A stretch of 64,000 nt of DNA from Pseudotamlana agarivorans (GTDB taxonomy: Bacteria; Bacteroidota; Bacteroidia; Flavobacteriales; Flavobacteriaceae), in contig NZ_JAHKPD010000007.1 of assembly GCF_018860245.1 (NCBI RefSeq), forward strand, positions 1 through 64,000. Direction: 5' to 3'. The notes beneath the pieces were generated by a model that was not told where the DNA came from, did not search any database, and saw only the letters and a list, made by a program, of their open reading frames with translations. Of the stretch, positions 32,799 to 42,460 are shown in pieces. Within the stretch, counting starts at the first letter, position 1; each line of letters begins with the position of its first letter. The position numbers and the translations under genes are program-made.

Positions 32799-33515
32799 AT
32801 GAACTTAAGACGAAAATTAACAAGCCTCCTAATCATACTTATCTGCTGCTTGGGACATTCACAATCCATTGATAATTCTGAACTAAAGGTTTTCTTAAAG
32901 AAACATGTTTCGAATGAAGGGTTTATTAATTATGAAAAATTAGTAAGAAATAAGGAATCTCTAAGCGAAATTGTTCTAGGGTTATCCAAGTTAACACCTA
33001 ACACGACTTGGTCTAAACCAGAAACTAAAGCTTATTGGATTAACGTGTATAATTTTAACATGCTCAAATTAGTATCGGACTACTATCCGTTTAAATCTAT
33101 AAAATACATTCAAGCGCCTTTCAACATTGAATTCATTAATATTAATGGGCAAAAAGTTTCTTTAGACGATGTTGAAAATATCATAATAGAAGAAATTGGT
33201 GACCCACGAATGTATTTTGCACTAAACAACACAAGTATATCTGCTCCAGCATTAAGTAGAGAGCCTTACACTGCCGAAACACTAGACACTCAATTAGAAT
33301 TTGCAGTTAAGAACTTTATAAATGACTCGAGCAAAAACTATTTTTCAAAAACTACTAATGAAGCCATCCTTTCTCCTTTATTCAAATGGCACGCTTCGCA
33401 TTTTGAAGACTTAAGCGCATTCATTAACAAATATTTAGAAGGTAAACAAATAACAAACCAAACAAAAATCACTTATTCTAGCTTTGATTGGACCTTAAGC
33501 AAAGAATCATATTAA
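32799..33515 (+). CDS. Exported DUF547 domain protein
   Basis: This 238-residue protein has a signal peptide (about 1-22, LLIILICCLGHSQ) and a DUF547 domain with the family pattern KAYWINVYNFNMLKLVSDYYP and NGQKVSLDDVENIIIEE. The domain is found in many exported bacterial proteins and is of unknown function. It lies 16 bp before the TonB receptor gene, so the two form an operon and the protein may serve that receptor in the periplasm. Confidence 0.85.
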   Translation: MNLRRKLTSLLIILICCLGHSQSIDNSELKVFLKKHVSNEGFINYEKLVRNKESLSEIVLGLSKLTPNTTWSKPETKAYWINVYNFNMLKLVSDYYPFKSIKYIQAPFNIEFININGQKVSLDDVENIIIEEIGDPRMYFALNNTSISAPALSREPYTAETLDTQLEFAVKNFINDSSKNYFSKTTNEAILSPLFKWHASHFEDLSAFINKYLEGKQITNQTKITYSSFDWTLSKESY

Positions 33516-33531
33516 CAACAACCTAGTCACT

Positions 33532-36348
33532 ATGAAAATTAAAATCACCACCCTACTATTATTAGTGGGACTCTCAGCATTATCTCAAAATTTTATAAAA
33601 GGAAAAATAATAGGAACAGATGGAACTCCATTAATTGGAGTAGATGTATTTATTAACAATACACTCATGGCTTCATCCGACTTTACTGGTGAGTTTAGCA
33701 TCGACTACATAGGGAGTTACCCTTTGGAAGTAACCTTTAATTATATTGAATATAATGAATTAACTAAGACTCTATTTGAACCAAAAAACGGACGTAATTT
33801 ACTCGTTCAAATGTCTAAAGAAAAAATAACCGATTTAACACAAGTTGTAGTTTCGGCTTCTAGAACGACGGAAAAAAAAATTGAAACCCCTGTTACTATT
33901 GAAACACTTTCGAAAAAAGATATTTTAAATGGTACAAGTCAAAATTTTTATGATGAGCTTACCAATGTAAAAGAAGTTCAGTTTAATGCTACAAACTTGA
34001 TTAGCAAGTCCATTAATACGCGTGGCTTCGGTCAAGCAACAAACACCAGGTTCCTTCAATTAACCGATGGCGCTGAAATGACAATTCCAGTATTCAACGC
34101 ATCTATTGGGAATTCTTTAGGTATTAACCAATTAGATGTTGAAAACATTGAAATTCTTCCAGGGGCCTCATCTGCACTTTATGGAGCGAATGCTTTTAAC
34201 GGCATCATGTTCATCAATAGTAAAAGCCCATTTGAAGACACTGGCATTTCTGTATACTACAACCATGGTTATACCGATCAAGAGGCTGCTGGTGTAAATG
34301 CTTTTAATGATTTAGGTATGAGATGGGCTCTAAAAATGAGCAACTCTACAGCATTAAAACTTAACCTAAGTTATTTCAATGGAACTGATTGGACAGCTAA
34401 TAACACAAACAGTAAAACTACTGTAGATAGAGGGCTACCTCCTATCCAATACTTTGATGCCGTTAATATTTATGGTGATGAAATTGTTGGTAACAGTATG
34501 GCTGCTGGCGGCCCTGTAAGTAGAACAGGTTATAACGACAGTGACTTAAATGAAGGAAAAGTTGAAAACTTTAATGGTGATATCTCATTTCATATCAAGC
34601 CTAATGAAGATTCTGAAATTAAACTACAACAAAAAGTATCTTTCGGAACCACAAATTTTAGTGGTACGAACACACGAGTAACATTAAAGAACTTTTTAAT
34701 TTTACAATCGAACCTTTCTTATACGACTAAAAATTTAACGTTCAGAACTTATTTTACCATGGATGACGCTGGTGATTCTTACGACATGGTAAGAACAGCC
34801 ATCAACATCAATAACCAAGCTAAGAACAATGGACAGTGGTATACGGATTATGACAATTCATTAAGCATGTTCAGGTCTGACAATCCTAGTTTAGACAATA
34901 ATACTTTATTAGCAATGGCTCGTGAGTTTGCAGATTACAGTACTGTTGATGGATATAACGGAAACTTACCTAATTCTGTAGGCGGCGTGCCTCACTTTGA
35001 CCCAGAGACTAATGGATTTAAGCAAGCTTTTGATGCAGTTACAACTAGTACAGACCTAACAACAGGTTCTAGAATCCAGGATAATTCACACACCATACAA
35101 AGTGATATCAATTATAACTTTCAAGACATTGTAAAATTTGCAGAACTTCAATTAGGAGGGACTTTTAAAAGGTATGTACTTAATTCAAGTGGTACCGTGT
35201 TTAACGATGCAAATGAAAAAATTGATTATGATGTTTATGGTTTTTACGGACAACTTCAAAAAAAGCTGCTCAATGACCGTTTAAAATTGTCAGGATCTGT
35301 TCGCTATGATAAACTATCTGATCTAGAAGGTAACTTTTCTCCAAGATTATCTGTTAACTACGCTTTGGGAAGAAACAAAACACGTAATATTAGAGCTTCT
35401 TTTCAAACAGGTTTTAGAAACCCAACCTCAAGCGATTTATACAATGGTGCCAATTACGGATTTATAAGTTTAGTTGGTTCTGCTCAGGATAACTTAGACA
35501 ACTATAGCAACCTTGTAACTTTTTCAACACCTTTGTTAGGCCCTGATGATCAAACAGTAGATCTTACAGGAAATTACATCTATGACAACTCGTTTTCTGT
35601 GGAGTCTGTACAATATTTTGTAAATAGCTTTGACCCTGGAAATAACCCACAAGCAGCTATAGATTTACTTAAGATTAAAAAAGTAGAGGCTGTAAGAGCT
35701 GAAAAAGTAGAATCTTTCGAGCTAGGTTATAGAGCTGATATCGCAAAATTCACTTTCGACATCAATGGATATTACAACAAGTACACTGATTTTATTTACA
35801 CAAAAAAGGTAATCACTCCTTATTTTGTAAACCCTAACATCGCTCCAGAATACGGAGGGATTGGTGCTGCTATTTTAACGCAGAACTACTTAACACATCA
35901 AGTTTATACTAATGCCGAAGTGCCTATTGAAACTGTTGGTTTCGGTTTTGGAGTTGAGAGACGTTTTAAAAAGTTTTTTATAAATGGTGCTTATAATCAC
36001 ACCAAACTATTAGGCTATAACGAAGCTATAGATCCTGATTTCGTTCCTGAGTTCAACACACCAGAACACGCAGTGAAATTTGCGCTTGGAGCTAATGAAT
36101 TGTTCAAAAATTTCGGATTTACAACTAAGGTAAGATATAATTCTGAATATGAATGGATTTCTCCTTTTGCCAACGGTACCATTGCTGAAGGTACAGTTTT
36201 AGATGCTCAAATTAGCTATGGAATTCCTTCAATTAAATCGACCATAAAAGCTTCTGCGAACAATTTATTTGGAGAAGAGTATATACAAGTTATCGGTTCA
36301 GGAAGCATAGGACAAACCTATTTCCTATCGTTAATCTTCAATCCATAA
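33532..36348 (+). CDS. TonB-dependent outer membrane receptor
   Basis: This 938-residue receptor has a signal peptide (about 1-18) and a carboxypeptidase-like regulatory domain (KGKIIGTDGTPLIGVDVFINN). A plug domain follows with VVVSASRTTEKKIETPVTIETLS and VENIEILPGASSALYGANAFNG, and the rest is a beta-barrel ending in QTYFLSLIFNP. These receptors import iron complexes, vitamins or oligosaccharides using TonB energy. No SusD-like partner is adjacent, so it is not a standard glycan-uptake pair, and its cargo is unknown. The neighbour with DUF547 is probably functionally linked. A strong terminator follows. Confidence 0.93.
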   Translation: MKIKITTLLLLVGLSALSQNFIKGKIIGTDGTPLIGVDVFINNTLMASSDFTGEFSIDYIGSYPLEVTFNYIEYNELTKTLFEPKNGRNLLVQMSKEKITDLTQVVVSASRTTEKKIETPVTIETLSKKDILNGTSQNFYDELTNVKEVQFNATNLISKSINTRGFGQATNTRFLQLTDGAEMTIPVFNASIGNSLGINQLDVENIEILPGASSALYGANAFNGIMFINSKSPFEDTGISVYYNHGYTDQEAAGVNAFNDLGMRWALKMSNSTALKLNLSYFNGTDWTANNTNSKTTVDRGLPPIQYFDAVNIYGDEIVGNSMAAGGPVSRTGYNDSDLNEGKVENFNGDISFHIKPNEDSEIKLQQKVSFGTTNFSGTNTRVTLKNFLILQSNLSYTTKNLTFRTYFTMDDAGDSYDMVRTAININNQAKNNGQWYTDYDNSLSMFRSDNPSLDNNTLLAMAREFADYSTVDGYNGNLPNSVGGVPHFDPETNGFKQAFDAVTTSTDLTTGSRIQDNSHTIQSDINYNFQDIVKFAELQLGGTFKRYVLNSSGTVFNDANEKIDYDVYGFYGQLQKKLLNDRLKLSGSVRYDKLSDLEGNFSPRLSVNYALGRNKTRNIRASFQTGFRNPTSSDLYNGANYGFISLVGSAQDNLDNYSNLVTFSTPLLGPDDQTVDLTGNYIYDNSFSVESVQYFVNSFDPGNNPQAAIDLLKIKKVEAVRAEKVESFELGYRADIAKFTFDINGYYNKYTDFIYTKKVITPYFVNPNIAPEYGGIGAAILTQNYLTHQVYTNAEVPIETVGFGFGVERRFKKFFINGAYNHTKLLGYNEAIDPDFVPEFNTPEHAVKFALGANELFKNFGFTTKVRYNSEYEWISPFANGTIAEGTVLDAQISYGIPSIKSTIKASANNLFGEEYIQVIGSGSIGQTYFLSLIFNP

Positions 36349-36383
36349 GCCGCTATTTACTTTTTAAGATAACGAAAAACCAC

Positions 36384-36424
36384 AAAAAAGGTCGTCTCAA
36401 TCCATTGAGACGACCTTTTTTTTG
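36384..36424 (+). terminator. Terminator of the TonB receptor gene
   Basis: AAAAAAGGTCGTCTCAA (36384-36400) pairs perfectly with TTGAGACGACCTTTTTT (36405-36421) with a four-base loop. It can act on both strands, also serving the convergent AraC gene. Confidence 0.9.
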
Positions 36425-36492
36425 TCATTACGACCTAAAAATACAATCTTAAAATACTTATAATACCAATTTAACTGTATATGCTATAAACC

Positions 36493-37521
36493 TTATGCAG
36501 ATATAGACAACTCACGTTGTGCCATTTTATATTCGCTTGGGCTACAGTTATAACTTTCTTTAAAAATCTTAGAAAAATAACTTCTGCTAGAAAAGCCAAT
36601 ACTGTACACCACTTCAGAAATATTCATATCGGTGTTTTTTAAGTAATTCTCTGCCTTTCGTACACGTACCGTTCTTAAATGATCGGTTACCGTTCTACCA
36701 TGCATTAATTTAAATCCTTCCTGTAATTTCGATGGTGAAATTCCAAACTCTGAACATAATTGCGAGATCGAAATCTGAGTATCAAAATTATCATTTACAT
36801 AAGTTGAAGCTTCTTTAATAGCTTTCATTTCTCTTATTGTCAAGCTTCCTAATTGGAATTCATTATTTTTTGAATCCTTTGAATGTTGCTCGATCTCCAA
36901 AGCTAAAATAACATGCACTAATCCTTGTAATAAAAGAGTTTTAACTAAACCTTCTTGCTTTATTGCATTGATTTGCTGCACTTTTTCAGCAATTTGTAAA
37001 TTTTGAGACCCTACATATACAAAATTATTCAATGAATCATCTTTGAAGAACGTTTTGTATAGCTTTCCTTTTAAACCTTCTTTTTTAGAATTCTGAGCTT
37101 GCTTTGTGGTTTGCACTGTGATTATGGCCACTTTTAAACGTTCATCCTTCTTAAAATAAAGTACATTTTCATCTCCCGATGGACTGGCTATAATCCCAGT
37201 TTGAAAACGCTCTAATTCACTTTTAGCACCATCAACCCCAAAACTATGTCCCATGCTTCCCGCAGAACAGTAAGCAAAATAGATTGGACTTTTGTTTGGT
37301 ATATTTATCGATAACGCAATATCTTCAGAGAATGTCATATCAAAATCAATATAAGAAATTCCTCCCGCAAGCGCGGTTCCCTGAATACGCCCTTCCCCTA
37401 TTTCATTATTCATCTCTAAAATATATTCTTTAGAGTCTTTCACGACAGATCCTCCAAAATTACATTTTAACTGGTTAAACATCGCGCCGATTGTGTTTGT
37501 TTTTAGGTGTTTGGTTTTCAT
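36493..37521 (-). CDS. AraC family transcriptional regulator
   Basis: This 342-residue protein has an N-terminal ligand-binding-like region without a clear named domain (about 1-200) and a C-terminal AraC-type double HTH (about 235-335): VNDNFDTQISISQLCSEFGISPSKLQEGFKLMHG and NMNISEVVYSIGFSSRSYFSKIFKESYNCSPSEYK. It probably controls a gene set nearby or its own expression in response to an effector. It is convergent with the TonB receptor operon, but no target is shown by the sequence. Two small genes lie upstream on the same strand. Confidence 0.9.
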   Translation of the reverse strand: MKTKHLKTNTIGAMFNQLKCNFGGSVVKDSKEYILEMNNEIGEGRIQGTALAGGISYIDFDMTFSEDIALSINIPNKSPIYFAYCSAGSMGHSFGVDGAKSELERFQTGIIASPSGDENVLYFKKDERLKVAIITVQTTKQAQNSKKEGLKGKLYKTFFKDDSLNNFVYVGSQNLQIAEKVQQINAIKQEGLVKTLLLQGLVHVILALEIEQHSKDSKNNEFQLGSLTIREMKAIKEASTYVNDNFDTQISISQLCSEFGISPSKLQEGFKLMHGRTVTDHLRTVRVRKAENYLKNTDMNISEVVYSIGFSSRSYFSKIFKESYNCSPSEYKMAQRELSISA

Positions 37522-37554
37522 GAGATTATACTTTAAGTTTGATTTTTTTTGTTT

Positions 37555-37698
37555 TTAATTTTCAAGTACTTTTTTAGAAGCTACAATTACAGCTACAAGC
37601 AATAACAAATGAATGACCAGCCCTACACTAAAGACAAAAAATCCGATAGCCCAAGCGATTAAACATAAAATGATTATTAAACCTGTTGTTCTTAACAT
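37555..37698 (-). CDS. lmo0937-family small membrane protein
   Basis: This 47-residue protein was found by reading the minus strand. It has two hydrophobic helices (GLIIILCLIAWAIGFFVFSV and LVIHLLLLVAVIVA) and ends in KKVLEN. The layout (MLRTxGLIIILCLIAWAIGFF...IHxLL) fits the lmo0937 family of small membrane proteins found in many Bacteroidota next to general-stress genes. It lies 18 bp downstream of another 47-residue gene on the same strand. Confidence 0.72.
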   Translation of the reverse strand: MLRTTGLIIILCLIAWAIGFFVFSVGLVIHLLLLVAVIVASKKVLEN

Positions 37699-37716
37699 GG
37701 TAATTGTTTTAAATTC

Positions 37717-37860
37717 CTACTTCTCTTCTGAGGCAACTTGATTCCCTGTAACTTTCATTAAAAGATTCTTTAGAAAGTTAGTTTTTATAAATCCTGTACT
37801 AGGCCAGGATTTGCCTACTCGAGCAAATTGTTTTGTTGATGCTTTTATCGTCCTTTCCAT
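37717..37860 (-). CDS. Small basic protein of 47 residues
   Basis: The minus strand gives ATG to TAG, 47 residues, beginning MERTIKASTKQFARVGKSW, with an internal KTNFLKNLLMKVTGNQ. It is strongly basic and has no hydrophobic segment. Its spacing of 18 bp before the lmo0937-like gene on the same strand suggests one transcript. I do not recognise the family, but a small conserved partner of the membrane protein is plausible. Confidence 0.55.
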   Translation of the reverse strand: MERTIKASTKQFARVGKSWPSTGFIKTNFLKNLLMKVTGNQVASEEK

Positions 37861-38138
37861 AATCTTTTAGTTTTATCATTTATAGACTTGTATTAAATCT
37901 ACAGGGCAAAGATCTATAGCAACACCACTTTTTATGTTATGCAACTTTGGGATTGTGTTATATAACTATTGGTTTTTGAGGATTTAGCTCTTAGAAGGCG
38001 TTAAAAATATCCTGCCTAGAGGTCGTTTTAATATAGGTATTGCAAAAAAACTAAAGTATAAGTAAGTTCTTCTCTTGCTAGCTCAATGTTGGCAGAATAA
38101 TATCGGCAATTAAAACTTTAATATTTTTAAGGAGAAAA

Positions 38139-40733
38139 TTAAGCAGGAAGGTAAATTATAAACTCAGCCCCCTTACCAGGATTTCCTTTAGCGCAGATAT
38201 AACCATTATGGTTTTCAACTATTTTCTTGCAAATTGCCAAACCAATACCATTACCTGAATACTCGTTTTTTTGATGTAGACGCTGAAAAACTTCGAATAT
38301 CTTTTCGGCATGTTGGGAATCAAAACCGATACCATTATCTTTAAAAGTAATTTTATGGTAGCGCATTTTTAGTGTAACAAATTTATCTGGCAGTTTAGTG
38401 GCATTTACTCTTTTGTAGCGAATTTCTACTTGTGGTTGCTTGTTAAGACTTTTATATTTAAGAGCATTCGATATTAAGTTAGCAAACAACTGCTCCATTT
38501 GAAAAACAACTCCTTTTATTTTTGGCAGCTTATCAGCGAGCACCTCAGCGTCTGAATCGTTTATACGCGTCGCCAAATCATCTTCAGTTTTAAAAAGTAT
38601 ATCGTTTAAATCGATTTTTTCAAAATCTGTTTTGCTGCTATCTATCCTGGAATATGCTAACAGGTTCTTTATCAACGACTGCATACGTTTTACGCCATTG
38701 GTCACTTTTTCAAAATACAATTTACCTTTTTCTGAAAACTGCTCGCCTTCCCGATCTTCAATTCTGGAAATAAACAATTGTATTTTTCGAAGTGGCTCTT
38801 GTAAATCGTGACTCGCTACGCGGTTAAACGATTCTAACTCGGCATTACTTTGTTTTAATCGCAAGTTGCTTTTTACCAGACGTTCTTCAGCTTCGATACT
38901 TTCGGTAACATCTTGCACCACGCCAATCATAACTTTTCTTGCGTTTTTAGTTACAAACTGGCCATTAGATTTAAAATGTTTCACCTTCCCTTGTTTTGTA
39001 ATAATACGATAGGTGTGCTCGGCAGTTTCAGAATCGTCGAGAATACTAGCGCCTCTTTTCTCATAAAGTTCCAAATCATCAGGATGAACAAAATCTTTAT
39101 ATCGCTGCAAGGAGGATTTAAATTCGTTAGGTTTGCAACCTAACATGGCATAAAAATTATCGGAAAGCTCGGAAGTATCCGATTCCATATCCCAAACAAA
39201 GCTTCCAATTTTAGCTAAACTTTCAGCATCAGATAATATGGAGTTTTGAATGGTAAGATCTTCATTGAGCTTAATGAGTTCATCAGATTTTTTCTTTTCT
39301 TCGGTAACATCTCTAGCGGTCAATGTGACACCATCTCCTAATTTTATCGCGGTAGCCCTAAACCAATGCTGATTATTATTACTAAGGAAAGGCACTTCAT
39401 ATTGAACAGGCGTATTGTTTTCCACAGCATCTACCCATTTGTCAAAAACACCAATTTCAATCATTTCAGGGTAAGCTTCAGATATTTTTTTATGCTTTAA
39501 ATCCTGCGGAAGATCACCTGTAACTGGGCTAATTCTTTCATTCGCAAAAAGAATTTCAAAATCTATAATTTTACCGTTGTCGTCTCTAATACTTTTAAAA
39601 TGCATCACAATATGAGAAATACTTTTAAAAATATTCCCTAAAAATGCACGGCTATCTAACAACTCTAAGTTCTGATTCTCTAAACGCTTTTTAAAAACTT
39701 GTTGCGCCGCGTTCGATTCTTTCTCTAAAGTTGTGTTTCGAGCTGTTAATAATACGCCTTCAGTTAATGGTGTGGCTAGGCAATTGAACCACATTTTTTT
39801 ACCATCAATAACGACTTCTTTTTCAAAATCTACTTTAGTTTGATCGTTATATGCGTTTGCAAGCTCTTTAAACTCACCATCAACCATCAAAAAGGGAAAA
39901 GTTTCAGACACTAATTGCCCTGTAATAACGTCTGGATCTAACCCTAAATAATCACGATTACAATCGTTAGCATAAACAATTTTAAAATCTACAATGGCTT
40001 CATTAGCATCAAAAATTGGCTCAAAATAATTTATAATGTTATCTGTAGTTGCTAATATATTCCTTAAAAATGCCTCAGACTGCTTTAGTCTTAATTTGTT
40101 TTTATAAACCCGCAAAAAAGACAACACACAAATAAACAGCGCTAAAAAGGCTAAAAACAATGAGGTAATTGGTGCAAGGAATTTATAAGACGCATAATTT
40201 GCTTGCCTTTCTTGCATGAGGTATTTCTCGTTAGCAAGCATTTGATTTTTAAGGACACGTATATTTTCAATAGTTTTATCTATTTTATTTTTCTGAACTT
40301 CCTCCGTTTCAAAAAACTCTTGATCGTTTTCAAAATTAAGTGTGTCTAATACATGAAGCTGATTGTTCATTTTATTCAACAAGGACTCAAGTGGTTCTAA
40401 ACGGGCTTGTTGCAAGTGATTATCTAAGGTGAGTACTTTTAAACTATCTAATACTATTTTCCCTTCTATTTTGTAATTTTTAAGGGCGTGACTTAAATAA
40501 GAATCCTCTAGGAGCTCGGACCTAAATTCTTCCGAATCTGCTCGGGTATAGTGTTCCGTTAAGCTGCCTATAACATTATAAACATGCAGGGTTTGGGCAA
40601 CCGTTTCGGCCGATTCTTGCATGCGTATAATCTGCTTATACGCCATACTTGCTATAAATAAAAGCAGAGCAAGTGCTGCTATCAATAAAATGATATAAGT
40701 TTTTGTGGAAGTGTATACTTTTTTAAAATCCAT
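38139..40733 (-). CDS. PAS-domain sensor histidine kinase
   Basis: This 864-residue sensor has two membrane helices (about 12-30 and 188-210) enclosing a periplasmic helical domain, then two or three PAS domains (about 220-620). The kinase core follows: H-box SHDLQEPLRK with His642 as the phosphorylated residue, then N-box FANLISNALKYK, G1 DNGIGFD and G2 GNGIGLAICKKIVENH. The C-terminus ends in the ATPase domain without a receiver domain. It lies 5 bp from the response regulator gene and after an HTH gene, all on one strand. Confidence 0.93.
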   Translation of the reverse strand: MDFKKVYTSTKTYIILLIAALALLLFIASMAYKQIIRMQESAETVAQTLHVYNVIGSLTEHYTRADSEEFRSELLEDSYLSHALKNYKIEGKIVLDSLKVLTLDNHLQQARLEPLESLLNKMNNQLHVLDTLNFENDQEFFETEEVQKNKIDKTIENIRVLKNQMLANEKYLMQERQANYASYKFLAPITSLFLAFLALFICVLSFLRVYKNKLRLKQSEAFLRNILATTDNIINYFEPIFDANEAIVDFKIVYANDCNRDYLGLDPDVITGQLVSETFPFLMVDGEFKELANAYNDQTKVDFEKEVVIDGKKMWFNCLATPLTEGVLLTARNTTLEKESNAAQQVFKKRLENQNLELLDSRAFLGNIFKSISHIVMHFKSIRDDNGKIIDFEILFANERISPVTGDLPQDLKHKKISEAYPEMIEIGVFDKWVDAVENNTPVQYEVPFLSNNNQHWFRATAIKLGDGVTLTARDVTEEKKKSDELIKLNEDLTIQNSILSDAESLAKIGSFVWDMESDTSELSDNFYAMLGCKPNEFKSSLQRYKDFVHPDDLELYEKRGASILDDSETAEHTYRIITKQGKVKHFKSNGQFVTKNARKVMIGVVQDVTESIEAEERLVKSNLRLKQSNAELESFNRVASHDLQEPLRKIQLFISRIEDREGEQFSEKGKLYFEKVTNGVKRMQSLIKNLLAYSRIDSSKTDFEKIDLNDILFKTEDDLATRINDSDAEVLADKLPKIKGVVFQMEQLFANLISNALKYKSLNKQPQVEIRYKRVNATKLPDKFVTLKMRYHKITFKDNGIGFDSQHAEKIFEVFQRLHQKNEYSGNGIGLAICKKIVENHNGYICAKGNPGKGAEFIIYLPA

Positions 40734-40738
40734 AAAAA

Positions 40739-41185
40739 TTAAATACGAAACAGAAAGGTGTCTTTATTTAAATTAGAGGTGTGATATTGCCAATTAAGTT
40801 GTAGCACCTTCTCTACCGACTCTCGCAATTTACTATAGTTATTGGGCTTATTCACATAAATGTTTGCCCCATTTAAAAATGTTTCTTCAATATCAACCTC
40901 TGATGAGGATGTAGAATAAATTGCCACGCACAAATCCTTCAACACCGGATTACTGCGTATTTCTTTTAAACATTGGAGCCCATTTTTTATAGGCATATTA
41001 AGGTCTAAAAAAATTAAATTAGGAAGTATGACCTCTGCAGAGGTAAGATAATCCATAAGCTCTTGACCATGATTAAATAACATTAATTTTGTTTGAATAG
41101 CAATCTCGTCTATTGCCTCGCTGAATAACATTCTGTCGTCATCATCATCATCAGCCAGAACAATATTTAAAGGAAATTTACTCAT
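40739..41185 (-). CDS. Stand-alone response regulator (receiver only)
   Basis: This 148-residue protein is a single receiver domain. The acidic pocket is ADDDDDD (11-17), the phosphate acceptor Asp61 is in FLDLNMP, and Lys113 is in VNKP. There is no output domain, as in Rcp1/CheY-like regulators, so it probably acts through protein contacts. The adjacent kinase is its likely partner, and the upstream HTH protein may be the output. Confidence 0.93.
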   Translation of the reverse strand: MSKFPLNIVLADDDDDDRMLFSEAIDEIAIQTKLMLFNHGQELMDYLTSAEVILPNLIFLDLNMPIKNGLQCLKEIRSNPVLKDLCVAIYSTSSSEVDIEETFLNGANIYVNKPNNYSKLRESVEKVLQLNWQYHTSNLNKDTFLFRI

Positions 41186-41200
41186 TTACTCTTGTCGTAT

Positions 41201-41758
41201 TTAATTCGTTTGGGAATGGATTATTTTCTTTTTCATGATACGTTGAAACGCACTAGGTGTTAGCCCGGTGGTTTTTTTAAACTGTCCAGATAAATGTGCG
41301 ACGCTACTATAATTTAACTTAAACGCTATTTCTGTTAAGGTTAAATTGGTATTACACAAATACTCCTTTACAATATCTACGCGCCTAAGGATGGCGTAAT
41401 TCTCTATGGAAGTATATGTGTTTTCGGAAAAAACAGCCGATAAATGCGCATAAGAATAATGCAAGGTGTCTGCTAAATAAGCTGAAAGTTTCACAGAAGT
41501 ATTGGCTTGATCACGCAACATACTATCTACAGCATTTTTAATACGGTCTACTATAGTTGATGTCTGGTTGACCTCAAATTCAATACCATATTTCCTTAAA
41601 GCCTTAGTTAAAGTGCTTTGCTTTTCTGAAGATAATTCATCGGTAATTGTAATTGCGTTGGCACTATTTAATGTGTATGAAATATCTAAAGCATTAAGCT
41701 GCTCTTCTAATAAAGTCTTAGACATGATATTGAAATCATATTTCACAAAAAACGTCAT
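41201..41758 (-). CDS. AraC-type HTH regulator of the kinase operon
   Basis: This protein has a C-terminal AraC double HTH (about 85-175: AYLADTLHYSYAHLSAVFSENTYTSIENY and TLTEIAFKLNYSSVAHLSGQFKKTTGLTPSAFQ) and a short N-terminal beta-alpha domain. The frame is open from ATG at 41758, but ATG at 41725 (MSKTLLEEQL) is the more likely start, because the first 11 residues are poorly conserved-looking. It is the first gene of the HTH-receiver-kinase set and may be the DNA-binding output of that phosphorelay. Confidence 0.85.
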   Translation of the reverse strand: MTFFVKYDFNIMSKTLLEEQLNALDISYTLNSANAITITDELSSEKQSTLTKALRKYGIEFEVNQTSTIVDRIKNAVDSMLRDQANTSVKLSAYLADTLHYSYAHLSAVFSENTYTSIENYAILRRVDIVKEYLCNTNLTLTEIAFKLNYSSVAHLSGQFKKTTGLTPSAFQRIMKKKIIHSQTN

Positions 41759-42018
41759 TTAAACCAAGCCCTTTTCACGTTACACTTAAGCCCACGAAAG
41801 ATATACCAAAATATTTTAAAAATTAATATTTTTAGCCAGAATAAGTTTTCTGCCATTCGCATTTAGTGGTTTTAAAATTGTTAGTAAAAAAACATTTATG
41901 CGCTCTTTGGGTAAAAACCAAAAAACTCACCTTATTTCTCTTTAAAAGAAACAAGATGAGCATACTGTTAGACCTGCTATTAATCTAGAACTCATGAAAA
42001 CTCTAAAATATATCTAAC

Positions 42019-42348
42019 TTAGTTATTAATATTCTTGCTATTTGTAATGTTTGATTTAGGCACTTTATTAAAGAATTCTGCGACTTCTGTCTCTGCATTT
42101 GGACCATAAGCCATTAAAAAAGTTCCTTTTTCTTCTTTATTTGCTTCAATAATATAAAGCATAGACATATCTGAGGGATTACTCATCCCCTCATACCGAT
42201 GCATGGCAACAATTTGAATTTCTTCGGGGCTAAACACGTTTTTAGTATCGCTGCTTATCAGTTTTTCATTTTGAATACGAAAGTTAGACTTATAGCCCTT
42301 TTCTTCATAAATTCTTATATAATCCTTTTCATTCTTTGCTAATCCCAT
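42019..42348 (-). CDS. Conserved hypothetical protein
   Basis: This 109-residue cytosolic protein has the pattern KDYIRIYEEKGYKSNFRIQNEKL, then beta strands with HRYEGMSNPSDMSMLYIIEA and GTFLMAYGP. Proteins like it occur widely in Bacteroidota and are sometimes labelled phosphoribosylpyrophosphate synthetase without support. There is no PRPP-binding motif. Its function is unknown. Confidence 0.68.
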   Translation of the reverse strand: MGLAKNEKDYIRIYEEKGYKSNFRIQNEKLISSDTKNVFSPEEIQIVAMHRYEGMSNPSDMSMLYIIEANKEEKGTFLMAYGPNAETEVAEFFNKVPKSNITNSKNINN

Positions 42349-42460
42349 TTCTATATATTATCTAATATATACCCAACTCTATACTAAGCAAGCTACATTA
42401 AAGGACTTATATAGATTAACTTAACCCATTTTTTGATTAACGCTATCGCTAAAAATAGTA

